NCBI RefSeq assembly: GCF_900102145.1
Contig: NZ_FNBC01000015.1
Coordinates: 1-53,511, forward strand
Origin: Thermus arciformis
GTDB lineage: Bacteria; Deinococcota; Deinococci; Deinococcales; Thermaceae
Reading direction: 5' to 3'
Length of the DNA stretch: 53,511 nucleotides
Below the pieces are notes generated by a model. It had not been told where the DNA came from and did not search any database. It saw only the letters and a program-made list of their open reading frames with translations. A program made the translations under genes and the position numbers. How positions within the stretch are numbered: the stretch's first letter is position 1; each line of letters starts with the position of its first letter. Below are positions 38,229-46,266 of this stretch, in pieces.

Positions 38229-38260
38229 AGTTTACCTCCCTCCCCAAGGGGTGGTACAAT
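38229..38260. promoter_or_regulatory. Divergent promoter elements (SDR and flavin oxidase)
   Basis: TAAACT on minus (38229-38234) lies eight bases from the SDR start. TACAAT on plus (38255-38260) predicts a start near 38267 and a leader of about 20 bases containing GGGAGGTG before ATG 38288. In this pair one gene is near-leaderless and the other uses an SD. Confidence 0.6.
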
Positions 38261-38287
38261 CCCGGCCAAACCCCTTGGGAGGTGCGG

Positions 38288-39616
38288 ATGATCGGGCGAA
38301 GGGTGCAACAGCGGATCTACCTGGAAGGCCTCATGGGCAGGCGCCCTCCCCTCCCCGTGCGCCCGGACGCCCTCGAGGTGGAAGCCCAAAAGCGCATGTC
38401 CCCGGAGGCCTTCGCCTACGTGGCGGGCGGGGCGGGCCTGGAGTGGACCATGGAGGCGAACCGGGAGGCCTTCCGCCGCCTCGCCCTCCTTCCCCGGATG
38501 CTCCGGGGGGCCAAGCCGCCCGGCCTCGGTGTGGAACTTTGGGGGCGCCAGTGGGCCGCGCCCCTCTTCCTCTGCCCCATCGGGGTTTTGGAGCTCGCCC
38601 ACCCCGAGGCCGAGCTCGCCGCCGTCCGGGCCGCCGCCAAGAGGGGCCTCCCCTTCATGGTCTCCAACCAGGCCTCCCACCCCCTGGAACGGGTGGTGGA
38701 GGCGGCCAAGGCGGTCAACCCCGAGGCCCCCGTCTTCTTCCAGCTCTACCACTCCACGGACCCCAAGGCGGTGGCGAGCTTCCTCCGCCGGGCGGAAAAG
38801 GCGGGGTGCGCCGGGGTGGTGCTCACCGTGGACACGGTCCAGCTGGGGTGGCGGCCCCGGGACCTGGACCTCGGCCACCTCCCCTTCCTCAAAGGGCAGG
38901 GCCTCGCCGTCTACCTCACGGACCCCGCCTTTTTGGGGGGCCTGGACGAGCCCCTGGAGGGCCCCGCTCTTCGCCCCAAGCCCACCCTCGCCCTCTTGAG
39001 GAACCTCCTCGCCCTGAGGCGGACGGGGAAGCGCTATGGGCTAAGCCTCGCCCAGATGCAGAAGGCGGTGCGCCGCTTTGTGGCCACCTACTCCTACCCG
39101 GAGCTCTCCTGGGAGGAGGTACGGCGGGTGCGGGAAAGCACCGCCCTGCCCCTCCTCCTCAAGGGGCTCCTCCACCCCGAGGACGCCCTGCGGGCCGTGG
39201 AACTCGGCGTGGACGGGGTCTACGTCTCCAACCACGGGGGAAGGCAGGTGGACGGAAGCCTCGCCGCCCTCCACGCGCTTCCCCAGGTGGTCCGGGCGGT
39301 GGAGGGCCGGGTGCCCGTCCTCCTGGACAGCGGCGTCCGCACCGGGGCCGACGCCGTCAAGGCCCTGGCCCTGGGCGCCCGGGCGGTGGGCCTCGGCCGC
39401 CCCTACGTCTACGCCCTGGCCCTGGGCGGGGAGGAAGGGGTGGGGGCGTTTTTGGACCACTTCCTGGCGGAGCTGGAGCTCACCCTGGCCCTCTCGGGGG
39501 TGGGAAGCCTGGAGGAGCTCGGCCCCCACCTCCTCACCAAGGAAAACCCCCCGCCCGGGGAGGGCGGGGAGCGGCCTGCCGGGCTCGGGTTTACTGGGCC
39601 ACCACGCTCACCTTGA
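38288..39616 (+). CDS. FMN-dependent alpha-hydroxy acid oxidase/dehydrogenase (lactate 2-monooxygenase-like)
   Basis: A 442-residue TIM-barrel flavoprotein. N-terminal part: RMSPEAFAYVAGGAGLEWTM, then APLFLCPIGVLELAHPEAEL and MVSNQASHPLERVVEAA. The flavin/substrate core is LLLKGLLHPEDALRAVELGV and VYVSNHGGRQVDGSLAAL, containing the catalytic His of SNHGGRQ, with the phosphate site LLDSGVRTGADAVKAL and ALGARAVGLGRPYVYAL. The extra mid-region loop (GHLPFLKGQGLAVYLTDP) favours lactate 2-monooxygenase-type members. Start 38288 has a GGGAGGTG SD. Its last 26 bases overlap rplI on the opposite strand. Confidence 0.87.
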   Translation: MIGRRVQQRIYLEGLMGRRPPLPVRPDALEVEAQKRMSPEAFAYVAGGAGLEWTMEANREAFRRLALLPRMLRGAKPPGLGVELWGRQWAAPLFLCPIGVLELAHPEAELAAVRAAAKRGLPFMVSNQASHPLERVVEAAKAVNPEAPVFFQLYHSTDPKAVASFLRRAEKAGCAGVVLTVDTVQLGWRPRDLDLGHLPFLKGQGLAVYLTDPAFLGGLDEPLEGPALRPKPTLALLRNLLALRRTGKRYGLSLAQMQKAVRRFVATYSYPELSWEEVRRVRESTALPLLLKGLLHPEDALRAVELGVDGVYVSNHGGRQVDGSLAALHALPQVVRAVEGRVPVLLDSGVRTGADAVKALALGARAVGLGRPYVYALALGGEEGVGAFLDHFLAELELTLALSGVGSLEELGPHLLTKENPPPGEGGERPAGLGFTGPPRSP

Positions 39617-40034
39617 GCTGGATGGGCACCTCGGGGTGGGGCTTGTAGGGCACCACGTACTCCCCAAGCTCCTTGATGGGCTTGGAAAGCTGCAGGCGCT
39701 TGGGGTCAATGGTGATGCCGTGCTGGCGGGCCAAGGCCTCGGCGATGTCCTTGGCGGTGACGGAGCCGTAGATCTTGGTCTCCCCCGCCCGCACCGGGAT
39801 GGTGAGGGTGAGGTTCTCCAGGATCTCCTTAAGCCTTTCCGCCTCGGCCTTCCTCTCCGCCAGGCGCTTGGCCTGGGCGCGGATCTTGGCCTCGAGGGCC
39901 TTCAGGTTGCTCTCCGTGGCCAAGACGGCGAGGCCCCGGGGCAGGAGGTAGTTCCTGGCGTAGCCCGGCTTCACGTCCACCACCTGGCCCACGTCGCCCA
40001 GGTTCTCCAGGGGTTCTAAGAGGATGACCTTCAC
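39591..40034 (-). CDS. rplI: Ribosomal protein bL9
   Basis: A 147-residue protein. The N-terminal domain MKVILLEPLENLGDVGQVVD plus VKPGYARNYLLPRGLAVLAT binds 23S rRNA. A long connecting helix (about 41-75) leads to the C-terminal domain (KIYGSVTAKDIAEALARQHG). GTG 40034 has GGGGGT upstream, ten bases after rpsR. It is last in rpsF-ssb-rpsR-rplI. The 3' end overlaps the flavin oxidase gene by 26 bases. Confidence 0.97.
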   Translation of the reverse strand: MKVILLEPLENLGDVGQVVDVKPGYARNYLLPRGLAVLATESNLKALEAKIRAQAKRLAERKAEAERLKEILENLTLTIPVRAGETKIYGSVTAKDIAEALARQHGITIDPKRLQLSKPIKELGEYVVPYKPHPEVPIQLKVSVVAQ

Positions 40035-40044
40035 CGCTTACCCC

Positions 40045-40311
40045 CTACTTCCGCACCAGCTTCTCCGTGAAGGGCAGGAGCCCGAGGATCCTCGCCCGCT
40101 TGATGGTCTTGGCCAGGATCCTCTGCTCCTTGGCGGAAAGCCCCGTGCGGCGGCGGGGAAGGATCTTCCCCGTCTCCGAGAGGAACCGCCTGAGCACCTC
40201 CACGTTCCGGTAGTCCCTAAGGTCAAACTCCCCCAGGGTGGCCTTCACCTTGGCCTTCCTGGAGGGGCGCTTTTGCGCCTCCTTCTTGGGTTTAGCGTCC
40301 TTCCCGTTCAA
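40045..40311 (-). CDS. rpsR: Ribosomal protein bS18
   Basis: An 88-residue protein, the family's usual Thermus length, if started at TTG 40311. The sequence [20 protein letters not shown] and [20 protein letters not shown], ending PFTEKLVRK, is nearly identical to T. thermophilus S18. The TTG overlaps the ssb stop as TTGA (40308-40311), so translation should be coupled to ssb. A longer open frame upstream is just ssb read in another frame. S18 pairs with S6 in the 30S platform. Confidence 0.94.
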   Translation of the reverse strand: MNGKDAKPKKEAQKRPSRKAKVKATLGEFDLRDYRNVEVLRRFLSETGKILPRRRTGLSAKEQRILAKTIKRARILGLLPFTEKLVRK

Positions 40312-41108
40312 AACGGCAAATCCTCCTCCGGCGGGAAATCTTCCAGTCCTTCGTCTATGTCCACCCCACCCGTCTGGACAGGTTGGGGCCTGCTTCCGCC
40401 GGCTTGGGCAGGCCCACGGGTGGGCCGCTCCAGCCTGAGGGCCTCCACGCGGGTCTGGAAGCGCCGCTCTCCGCTGGAGCTGGTCCAGGAGTCGTTCACC
40501 AAACGGCCGATGACCAAAAGCCCGTCGCCCTTCCTGAGCTCCCCGGCCCACTCGGCCAGCTCGCGCCAGGCCTGAACCTCTATGAAGTGGGTCCGCTCCT
40601 CCTCTCCCCCCTGGCCCCGGCGGCGCTCGTTCACCGCCAGCCCCAGGCGCACCACCGCCGTCCCTTGCGGGGTGTAGCGGAGGTCGGGGTCGCGGGTGAG
40701 GTTGCCCATGAGGAACACCTGGTTGAGGGCCCGGCGGAGCCTGGGCTGGCCCCGGGCGTCCTCCACGGTCTCGCGGTGGCGGGCCTCCAGGGGGTCAATG
40801 AACTCTCCCCGCACCTGGAGCTCGCTCCGCTTCTCCCCTTCCCGCTCCCACTGGCGGTACTCCAGGCGGCCCTCCACGAAGATGGGCTGGCCCTTCTCCA
40901 GGACATCCCCCCACATCTCCGCCTGACGGCCCAGGAGGCGCACCCGGTGGTACCAGGGGATCTCCTTCTCCTGGCCCGCCTCGTCCAGAAGGACGTCCTG
41001 GCCTGCGAGGTTGAGGTCCAAGACGGCCAGGCCCGTCTGGGTGTAGCGCATGTCCGGGCGGGCGGTGAGGGTGCCGATGAGGAAGACTTGGTTCAGGCCT
41101 CTTGCCAT
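40308..41108 (-). CDS. ssb: Single-stranded DNA-binding protein with two OB folds
   Basis: A 266-residue SSB. Two tandem OB domains are visible by repeated [20 protein letters not shown] (about 5-24) and [20 protein letters not shown] (about 128-147). The tail ends [15 protein letters not shown], the acidic protein-interaction tip. Two OB folds per chain, giving a functional dimer, is the known Deinococcus-Thermus arrangement and supports the taxonomic call. It lies nine bases after rpsF. Confidence 0.97.
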   Translation of the reverse strand: MARGLNQVFLIGTLTARPDMRYTQTGLAVLDLNLAGQDVLLDEAGQEKEIPWYHRVRLLGRQAEMWGDVLEKGQPIFVEGRLEYRQWEREGEKRSELQVRGEFIDPLEARHRETVEDARGQPRLRRALNQVFLMGNLTRDPDLRYTPQGTAVVRLGLAVNERRRGQGGEEERTHFIEVQAWRELAEWAGELRKGDGLLVIGRLVNDSWTSSSGERRFQTRVEALRLERPTRGPAQAGGSRPQPVQTGGVDIDEGLEDFPPEEDLPF

Positions 41109-41117
41109 GGGCTCAGT

Positions 41118-41423
41118 TTACGCCTTGGAGAGGAAGGGCTCGGCGGTCTTGACCACCATCACCCGGCGCACGTTGTCGCGGATGCGGAGCTCCCGGGCCA
41201 GGTCGTTCACCCGGTCCTCGGGCATCTCCACCTGGTACCAGAGGAAGTAGCCCTGGGAGTCCTTGGCGATGGGGTAGGCCAGGCGGCGCATCCCCCACTC
41301 CTCCACCTTCTCCACCCTGGCCCCGTGGGCCTCGAGGGCCTTGGCGATGATCTCCTTCTCCAAGGCGAGCTGGCTCTGGTCCAGGTTGGGGTTCAGAATG
41401 ACGTTCACCTCGTACTTGCGCAT
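41118..41423 (-). CDS. rpsF: Ribosomal protein bS6
   Basis: A 101-residue protein beginning MRKYEVNVILNPNLDQSQLA and ending KTAEPFLSKA, essentially the T. thermophilus S6 used in folding studies. ATG 41423 follows GGGAGGTGGAG. It begins the S6-SSB-S18-L9 operon; a TATAAT lies about 40 bases upstream. Confidence 0.97.
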   Translation of the reverse strand: MRKYEVNVILNPNLDQSQLALEKEIIAKALEAHGARVEKVEEWGMRRLAYPIAKDSQGYFLWYQVEMPEDRVNDLARELRIRDNVRRVMVVKTAEPFLSKA

Positions 41424-41464
41424 CTCCACCTCCCTTCCGGGCCCGGCAGGCCGCACGAAGGTTG

Positions 41465-41470
41465 ATTATA
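41465..41470 (-). promoter_or_regulatory. -10 element of the rpsF operon
   Basis: A perfect TATAAT on minus predicts transcription from about 41458, giving a leader of about 35 bases with a strong SD. It lies 30 bases past the tRNA-Asn terminator hairpin, so the operon has its own promoter. No clear -35 match is seen. Confidence 0.65.
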
Positions 41471-41499
41471 GCCCCTTTTCCCCGCCGATAAAAGACCCA

Positions 41500-41517
41500 G
41501 GGGGCCCTAAGGCCCCC
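41500..41517 (-). terminator. Terminator of tRNA-Asn
   Basis: On minus, GGGGGCC-TTAG-GGCCCCC (7-bp stem) starts four bases after the tRNA 3' end and is followed by TGGGTCTTTTATC. Position and T-run support intrinsic termination. Confidence 0.75.
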
Positions 41518-41520
41518 ATC

Positions 41521-41596
41521 TGGCTCCGCGGGCAGGACTCGAACCTGCGACCAACCGGTTAACAGCCGGCCGCTCTACCAGCTGAGCTACCGCGGA
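41521..41596 (-). tRNA. tRNA-Asn (GUU anticodon)
   Basis: On minus the 76-nt gene begins TCCGCGGTAGCTCAGCTGG and ends CCGCGGAGCCA, so CCA is encoded. The acceptor stem TCCGCGG pairs with CCGCGGA. D-arm GCTCAGCTGGTAGAGC, anticodon loop CTGTTAA with anticodon GTT, and T-arm GCAGGTTCGAGTCCTGC are all intact. Confidence 0.97.
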
Positions 41597-41611
41597 CCGA
41601 CCGCAGAGAGC

Positions 41612-41640
41612 ACTATACCAAGAGGCCCCCTAAGCGTCAA
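41612..41640 (-). promoter_or_regulatory. Promoter of tRNA-Asn
   Basis: On minus: TTGACG (41635-41640), 17-base spacer, TATAGT (41612-41617). The expected start near 41605 is about nine bases before the mature tRNA. It begins only three bases past the transhydrogenase terminator. Confidence 0.85.
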
Positions 41641-41643
41641 GAA

Positions 41644-41666
41644 GCCCCGGGGGCTTCCCCCGGGGC
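41644..41666 (-). terminator. Terminator of the pnt operon
   Basis: A perfect 10-bp stem (GCCCCGGGGG 41644-41653 with CCCCCGGGGC 41657-41666, three-base loop) begins 15 bases after the pntB stop and is followed on minus by CTTCTTG. Confidence 0.75.
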
Positions 41667-41681
41667 CAAGGGGGCTTTCCC

Positions 41682-43037
41682 TCAAAGCTTCTTCAGGGCC
41701 TGGATGAGCTCGGTGAGGACCTTCTGCGCGTCCCCGTAGAGCATGCGGGTGTTGTCGGCGTAGAAGAGCTCGTTCTCCACCCCGGCGAAGCCCTTCCCCT
41801 GCCCCCGCTTGACCACGATGACGTTCTTGGCCTTGTCCACGTCCAGGATGGGCATGCCGTAAAGGGGGCTTCCCGGGCGGCGGGCGGCGGGGTTCACCAC
41901 GTCGTTGGCCCCGATGACCACGGCCACGTCCACCGTGGGGAACTCGGGGTTGATCTCCTCCAGGTCCTTGAGCTTGTCGTAGTCCACCCCGGCCTCGGCC
42001 AGGAGGACGTTCATGTGCCCGGGCATCCGCCCGGCCACGGGGTGGATGGCGAACTTCACCTCCACCCCGCGGGACTCCAGGAGGTCCGCAAGCTCCTTCA
42101 GCTTGTGCTGGGCCTGGGAGAGGGCCATGCCGTAACCGGGGACGAAGACCACCTTGTTCGCGTAGGCCAGCATCACGGCGGCGTCCTCCACGTCAATGGG
42201 CTTGAGGCTTCCCTTGACCTCGCCCGCCTCCTGCTCCACGCCGAAGCCCCCCACCAGGACGCTCCACACGGAGCGGTTCATGGCCCGCGCCATGAGCACG
42301 GTGAGGAGGGTGCCCGCCGCCCCCACCAGGGTGCCCGCCACCATGAGGGCTGGGTTCCCCACGGCGAAGCCCTCAAAGCCCACGGCCATCCCCGTGAAGG
42401 CGTTGTAGAAGGAGATGGCCACGGGCATGTCCCCGCCCCCGATGGGAAGCGTCATGAAAACCCCAAAGGCCAAGGCGAGGAGGAAGAAGAGGACGATGCT
42501 CGCCGTGGCGTCGTTCCAGAGGAGGGAAAGCCCGATCACCACCGTCAGGGCCAAGACCAGGGCGTTCACCACCTTCTGCCCCGGGAAGAGGATGGGGCGG
42601 CTCTTCATGATCCCCTGGAGCTTGGCGAAGGCGATGAGGCTTCCCGTGAAGGCCACGCTCCCGATGAGGCCGCCCAGGATGGCCAAGGCCATGAGCCCCT
42701 GGTTCTCAAAGGCCCCCTTGAGGAGCTCCACGAAGGCGATGGTGGCGGCGGCCCCACCCCCCATGCCGTTGTAGATGGCCACCATCTGGGGCATGTCCGT
42801 CATGGCCACCTTCACCGCCGCCCACCAGGCCACCGCCGAGCCCAGGAGGAGGGCGAGGAGCATAAGGCCGAAGTTCCCCATCCCCGGCCAGAAGAAGGTG
42901 GCGAGCACGGCGAGGACCATGCCCCAGCCCGCCCAGACGATGCCGCTTTTGGCGGTGGTGGGGTGGGCCATGCGCTTCAGGCCCACGATGAAGAGGATGG
43001 CCACCACGAAGTAGGCCGCCTGGATGAGGTCCATCAC
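41682..43037 (-). CDS. pntB: NAD(P) transhydrogenase beta subunit
   Basis: A 451-residue membrane subunit: about eight or nine TM helices in the first 270 residues (AAYFVVAILFIVGLKRMAHP at the start), then the soluble NADP(H)-binding domain III (VVFVPGYGMALSQAQHKLKE; HPVAGRMPGHMNVLLAEAGV; VVIGANDVVNPAARRPGSPL; KRGQGKGFAGVENELFY). It couples proton entry to NADPH formation. ATG 43037 overlaps the preceding small subunit by four bases. A terminator follows. Confidence 0.96.
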   Translation of the reverse strand: MMDLIQAAYFVVAILFIVGLKRMAHPTTAKSGIVWAGWGMVLAVLATFFWPGMGNFGLMLLALLLGSAVAWWAAVKVAMTDMPQMVAIYNGMGGGAAATIAFVELLKGAFENQGLMALAILGGLIGSVAFTGSLIAFAKLQGIMKSRPILFPGQKVVNALVLALTVVIGLSLLWNDATASIVLFFLLALAFGVFMTLPIGGGDMPVAISFYNAFTGMAVGFEGFAVGNPALMVAGTLVGAAGTLLTVLMARAMNRSVWSVLVGGFGVEQEAGEVKGSLKPIDVEDAAVMLAYANKVVFVPGYGMALSQAQHKLKELADLLESRGVEVKFAIHPVAGRMPGHMNVLLAEAGVDYDKLKDLEEINPEFPTVDVAVVIGANDVVNPAARRPGSPLYGMPILDVDKAKNVIVVKRGQGKGFAGVENELFYADNTRMLYGDAQKVLTELIQALKKL

Positions 43038-43336
43038 TGACCACCCCCCTTGCCGGGTTTCTTCTCAAACATCTCCAGCATGCGCACCGTGACCGCGTAC
43101 CCCCCGGCGGCGTTGGCCGCCCCAAGGATGACCCCCAGGAAGCCGATGAGTTTTTCCAAGCCGGTCTCCGCGTGGCCCAGGACCACCATGGCCCCCACCA
43201 CCACCACCCCGTGGATGAAGTTGGACCCCGACATCAAGGGGGTGTGGAGGATCACCGGCACCCGGGTGATGAGCTCGTAGCCCAAAAAGGCCGTGAGCAC
43301 GAAGATGTAAAGCGCCGACCAGAAACCGAACTCCAT
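43034..43336 (-). CDS. pntA2: NAD(P) transhydrogenase alpha-2 (small membrane) subunit
   Basis: A 100-residue protein with three TM helices (ALYIFVLTAFLGYELITRVP, NFIHGVVVVGAMVVLGHAE, LIGFLGVILGAANAAGGYAV). This is the membrane part of PntA encoded separately, as known for Thermus and Rhodospirillum. The HTPLMSGSNFIHG segment is strongly conserved. ATG 43336 shares one base with the stop of the large alpha subunit (TGATG). Confidence 0.93.
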   Translation of the reverse strand: MEFGFWSALYIFVLTAFLGYELITRVPVILHTPLMSGSNFIHGVVVVGAMVVLGHAETGLEKLIGFLGVILGAANAAGGYAVTVRMLEMFEKKPGKGGGQ

Positions 43337-44463
43337 CACGCACCTCCTAGAAGGGCCTTGGTGGGCCCGTGGAGCACCTCGCCCTCCTTCATGAGGAGGG
43401 CCCCTTGGAGGATCTCGTCCTCCCACTTGGGGGCGAACTCCCCCTTTTCTATGAGCAGGCCGGAGAGGTTCAGGAGGTTTTTGGCGTACATCTCCGAAGC
43501 GTGCACGGAGAGCTCGCTCGGCAGGTTCAAGGGGCCAAAGACCCGCACCCCCCGCACCTCCACCACCTCCCCCGGCTTGGTGAGGACGCAGTTGCCGCCA
43601 CTCTCGGCGGCCAGGTCCACCACCACGGTCCCGGGCTTCAGGCGCTCCACCATGTCCTCGGTGAGGAGGATGGGGGCCCGCCGGCCCGGGACCTGGGCGG
43701 TGGTGATGATGGCGTCCATCCCCGCCACGTGGTCCCGGAGGGCCTCGTGCTGGATGCGCTTCTCCTCCTCGGTGAGCTCCCGGGCGTAGCCCCCTTCCCC
43801 TTCGGCGCTGATGGGGAGCTCAATGGGCTTCGCCCCCAGGGAGAGGGCCTGCTCCAGGGCGGCCTTGCGCACGTCGTAGGCGAAGACCTGGGCCCCCAGG
43901 CGCTTGGCGGTGGCGATGGCCATGAGCCCCGCCACCCCCACCCCCATGACCATCACCTTGGCCGGGCGGATGGTGCCCGCCGCCGTGGTGAGCATGGGGA
44001 AGAAGCGGGGGGAAAGCCTCGCCGCGTGGACCGCCGCCAGGTACCCCGCCACCGTGGCCTGGCTGGAGAGGGCGTCCATGCTCTGGGCCCGGGTGATGCG
44101 GGGAATGAGCTCCATGGCGATCACCGTGGCCTTTTTAGCCACCAGGGCCTTCACCAGGTCCAGGTTCTTGTGGGGCTGGACGAAGCCCACCACGATGGCC
44201 CCGGGCTCCAGGGCCCCGATGAGGTCCTCCGGGGGGGGCTGGACGGTGAAGAGGAGGTGGGCGCCCTTTAGGAGCTCTCCTCGTTCCACCACCTCGGCCC
44301 CGGCCTCCTGGTAGAGGGCGTCGGGGTAGTAGGCCCCCTCCCCCGCCCCCCGTTCCACCCGCACCCTGGCCCCTTGCTTCACCAGGCGGGCCACCACCTC
44401 GGGCACCAGGGCCACCCTGCGCTCGCCCGGTGCCCTCTCCTTGGGAACGGCGATGGTCACCAT
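43336..44463 (-). CDS. pntA1: NAD(P) transhydrogenase alpha-1 (NAD-binding) subunit
   Basis: A 375-residue soluble domain I. Motifs: MVTIAVPKERAPGERRVALV, VQPHKNLDLVKALVAKKATV, RITRAQSMDALSSQATVAGY, the Rossmann VMVMGVGVAGLMAIATAKRL and the mobile-loop/hydride region SAEGEGGYARELTEEEKRIQ. Start ATG 44463 has AAGGAGGTC upstream; a longer frame to 44817 is an artefact of the region before the promoter. TATACT lies at 44482-44487. First of three pnt genes. Confidence 0.95.
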   Translation of the reverse strand: MVTIAVPKERAPGERRVALVPEVVARLVKQGARVRVERGAGEGAYYPDALYQEAGAEVVERGELLKGAHLLFTVQPPPEDLIGALEPGAIVVGFVQPHKNLDLVKALVAKKATVIAMELIPRITRAQSMDALSSQATVAGYLAAVHAARLSPRFFPMLTTAAGTIRPAKVMVMGVGVAGLMAIATAKRLGAQVFAYDVRKAALEQALSLGAKPIELPISAEGEGGYARELTEEEKRIQHEALRDHVAGMDAIITTAQVPGRRAPILLTEDMVERLKPGTVVVDLAAESGGNCVLTKPGEVVEVRGVRVFGPLNLPSELSVHASEMYAKNLLNLSGLLIEKGEFAPKWEDEILQGALLMKEGEVLHGPTKALLGGA

Positions 44464-44481
44464 AGGACCTCCTTCCGCGCC

Positions 44482-44562
44482 AGTATACCAACCCGGGTAT
44501 GGGCATTTGCCCCGGCGCTTGCGGCTGACCCACTGGTCAAGGACCCCCGCTTGTGAAACAAT
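44482..44562. promoter_or_regulatory. Divergent promoters of pnt and the EamA-MFS transporter cluster
   Basis: On minus, TATACT at 44482-44487 gives a leader of about ten bases plus SD for pntA1. On plus, TGGTCA at 44534-44539, a 17-base spacer and AACAAT at 44557-44562 lie six bases before ATG 44569, a leaderless arrangement with a weaker -10. Confidence 0.55.
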
Positions 44563-44568
44563 GCCGCC

Positions 44569-45456
44569 ATGCGGCCCTCCGGCCTCCAGATCGCCGCGGT
44601 TTTGGTGGTGGGGATCCTGGCCATCAGCTTTGGCTCCATCCTGGTGCGCCTGGCCCTTTCCGCCTCGGGGGAGAAGGGCCTCGCCTTCAGCCTGGTGATG
44701 AGCGCGGGGCGGATGGGGCTTGCGGCCCTCCTCCTGGCCCCGGGCTGGAGGAGGGGCTTGGGAAGCCGGGCCGGGCTTCCCTGGGCGGTGGGGGCCGGGG
44801 TCTTCCTCGCCCTCCACTTCGCCTTCTGGATCACCTCCCTTTCCTACACCTCCGTGGCCGCGAGCACCGCCTTGGTCACCACGAACCCCGTGTGGGTCAC
44901 CCTTTTTGGCTGGCTTCTTTTCAAGGAAAAGCCCTCGGGAACCACGCTCCTCGGGGTGGCCGTGGCCCTTTTGGGGGGCCTTCTCATCGGGCTTGGGGAC
45001 GCGGAAGAGGGAGGGGGAACCAACCCCCTTCTGGGGGACCTCCTGGCGGTCTTAGGGGCGGTGGCGGCCTCCTTCTACTTCCTCCTGGGACGAGAGGCCC
45101 AGCGCAGGGAGCTTTCCACCCTGGAGTACGTGCGGGTGGCCTACACGGCGGCCGCCTTCCTCCTCCTACCCCTGCCCTACCTCTTCGGCGGGGGGTACGG
45201 GGGGTATCCCCTCGAGGTCTATGCCTACCTCCTCCTCATGGCCCTTCTGCCCCAGCTCGTGGGCCACACCAGCTTCAACTGGGCCACCCGGCACATCCCC
45301 CCGGTCCTCGTCACCCTGGCCATCCTCTTTGAGCCCGTGGGGGCGAGCCTCCTCGCCTACCTCCTCTTCGGGGAGCTCCCCGGAAGCCAGGTCCTCCTTG
45401 GGGCCCTGATCCTCCTTCTGGGCGTGGGCCTGGCCGTGGTGGGGGGTAGGCGGTGA
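44569..45456 (+). CDS. EamA-family (DMT) transporter 1
   Basis: A 295-residue protein with ten predicted TM helices in two EamA repeats (first ILAISFGSILVRLALSASGE; second starting about residue 158, LGAVAASFYFLLGREAQRRE). The repeat ends YTSVAASTALVTTNPVWVTL and ATRHIPPVLVTLAILFEPVG are typical. Substrate unknown; family members export amino acids or other metabolites. The start is leaderless (AACAAT six bases upstream). Its stop overlaps the next transporter start as GTGA. Confidence 0.9.
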   Translation: MRPSGLQIAAVLVVGILAISFGSILVRLALSASGEKGLAFSLVMSAGRMGLAALLLAPGWRRGLGSRAGLPWAVGAGVFLALHFAFWITSLSYTSVAASTALVTTNPVWVTLFGWLLFKEKPSGTTLLGVAVALLGGLLIGLGDAEEGGGTNPLLGDLLAVLGAVAASFYFLLGREAQRRELSTLEYVRVAYTAAAFLLLPLPYLFGGGYGGYPLEVYAYLLLMALLPQLVGHTSFNWATRHIPPVLVTLAILFEPVGASLLAYLLFGELPGSQVLLGALILLLGVGLAVVGGRR

Positions 45457-46265
45457 TCCCCGTGGCCCTGGCCGCCCTGCTTTGGGGGCTTGGGGGAGCC
45501 CTGGCCGGGCGGTTCATGCGGGAGATCCCTCCGGAAGCGCTCATCCCTTTGCGCTTTCTCCTGAGTTTCCTCCTGCTCCTTCCCCTCGTCCTCCGCCGTC
45601 CCCCCCGGCCCGAGGAACGACCCCGCCTCCTCCGGGTGGGGCTTGCCCTCTCCGGGGCCCAGGCCTTTTACTACCTGGCCATCCACACCACCACGGTGGC
45701 CACGGGCATCTTCCTCCAGTACTTGGCCCCAGCCCTCCTCACCCTCTACGCCCTCCTCCGGGGGGAAAAGCTACCCCTTAGGGCCCTTCTGGGGGTGGCC
45801 TTGGCCCTCCTTGGGGCCTACGTCCTGGTGGTGGGGGGAAAGGGCCTTTCGGGAAGCCCCCTGGGGGTGGCCTTCGGCCTCCTTTCCGCCCTCTCCTTCG
45901 CCCTCTACGCCGCCTTCTCCCACGGCCTTAAAACCCCGCCCCTGGTGAGCCTCGGGGTGGCCACGGGGGTGGGAAGCCTCCTCTCCCTGCCCTTCCTCCT
46001 TTACAACCTGGAAAAGGCCCTGGCCCTCACCCCGGGGCAGTGGGGCGCGGTGGCCTATCTGGTGGTCTTCGGCACGGTGGTGCCCTTTGGCCTCTTCCTC
46101 CTGGGGGTGCGGACCCTTCCCGCCCGCACCGCCACCCTGGTGGCCATGCTGGAACCCCTGAGCGGGGCCCTCTTCGCCTGGCCCTTGGCGGGAGAGCCCT
46201 TGAGGCCAGAGGCTTTCCTTGGAGGCGCTATGATTCTTTTGGGGGTGGGGCTCAACCGGAGGTAG
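45453..46265 (+). CDS. EamA-family (DMT) transporter 2
   Basis: A 270-residue ten-TM protein starting at GTG 45453 (MIPVALAALLWGLGGALAGR) in a four-base overlap with transporter 1. Repeat features: IHTTTVATGIFLQYLAPALL and RTATLVAMLEPLSGALFAWP. It differs enough from transporter 1 not to be a recent duplicate. Tandem EamA pairs may form heteromers, but this is inference. The MFS gene starts one base after its stop. Confidence 0.9.
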   Translation: MIPVALAALLWGLGGALAGRFMREIPPEALIPLRFLLSFLLLLPLVLRRPPRPEERPRLLRVGLALSGAQAFYYLAIHTTTVATGIFLQYLAPALLTLYALLRGEKLPLRALLGVALALLGAYVLVVGGKGLSGSPLGVAFGLLSALSFALYAAFSHGLKTPPLVSLGVATGVGSLLSLPFLLYNLEKALALTPGQWGAVAYLVVFGTVVPFGLFLLGVRTLPARTATLVAMLEPLSGALFAWPLAGEPLRPEAFLGGAMILLGVGLNRR

Positions 46266-46266
46266 C

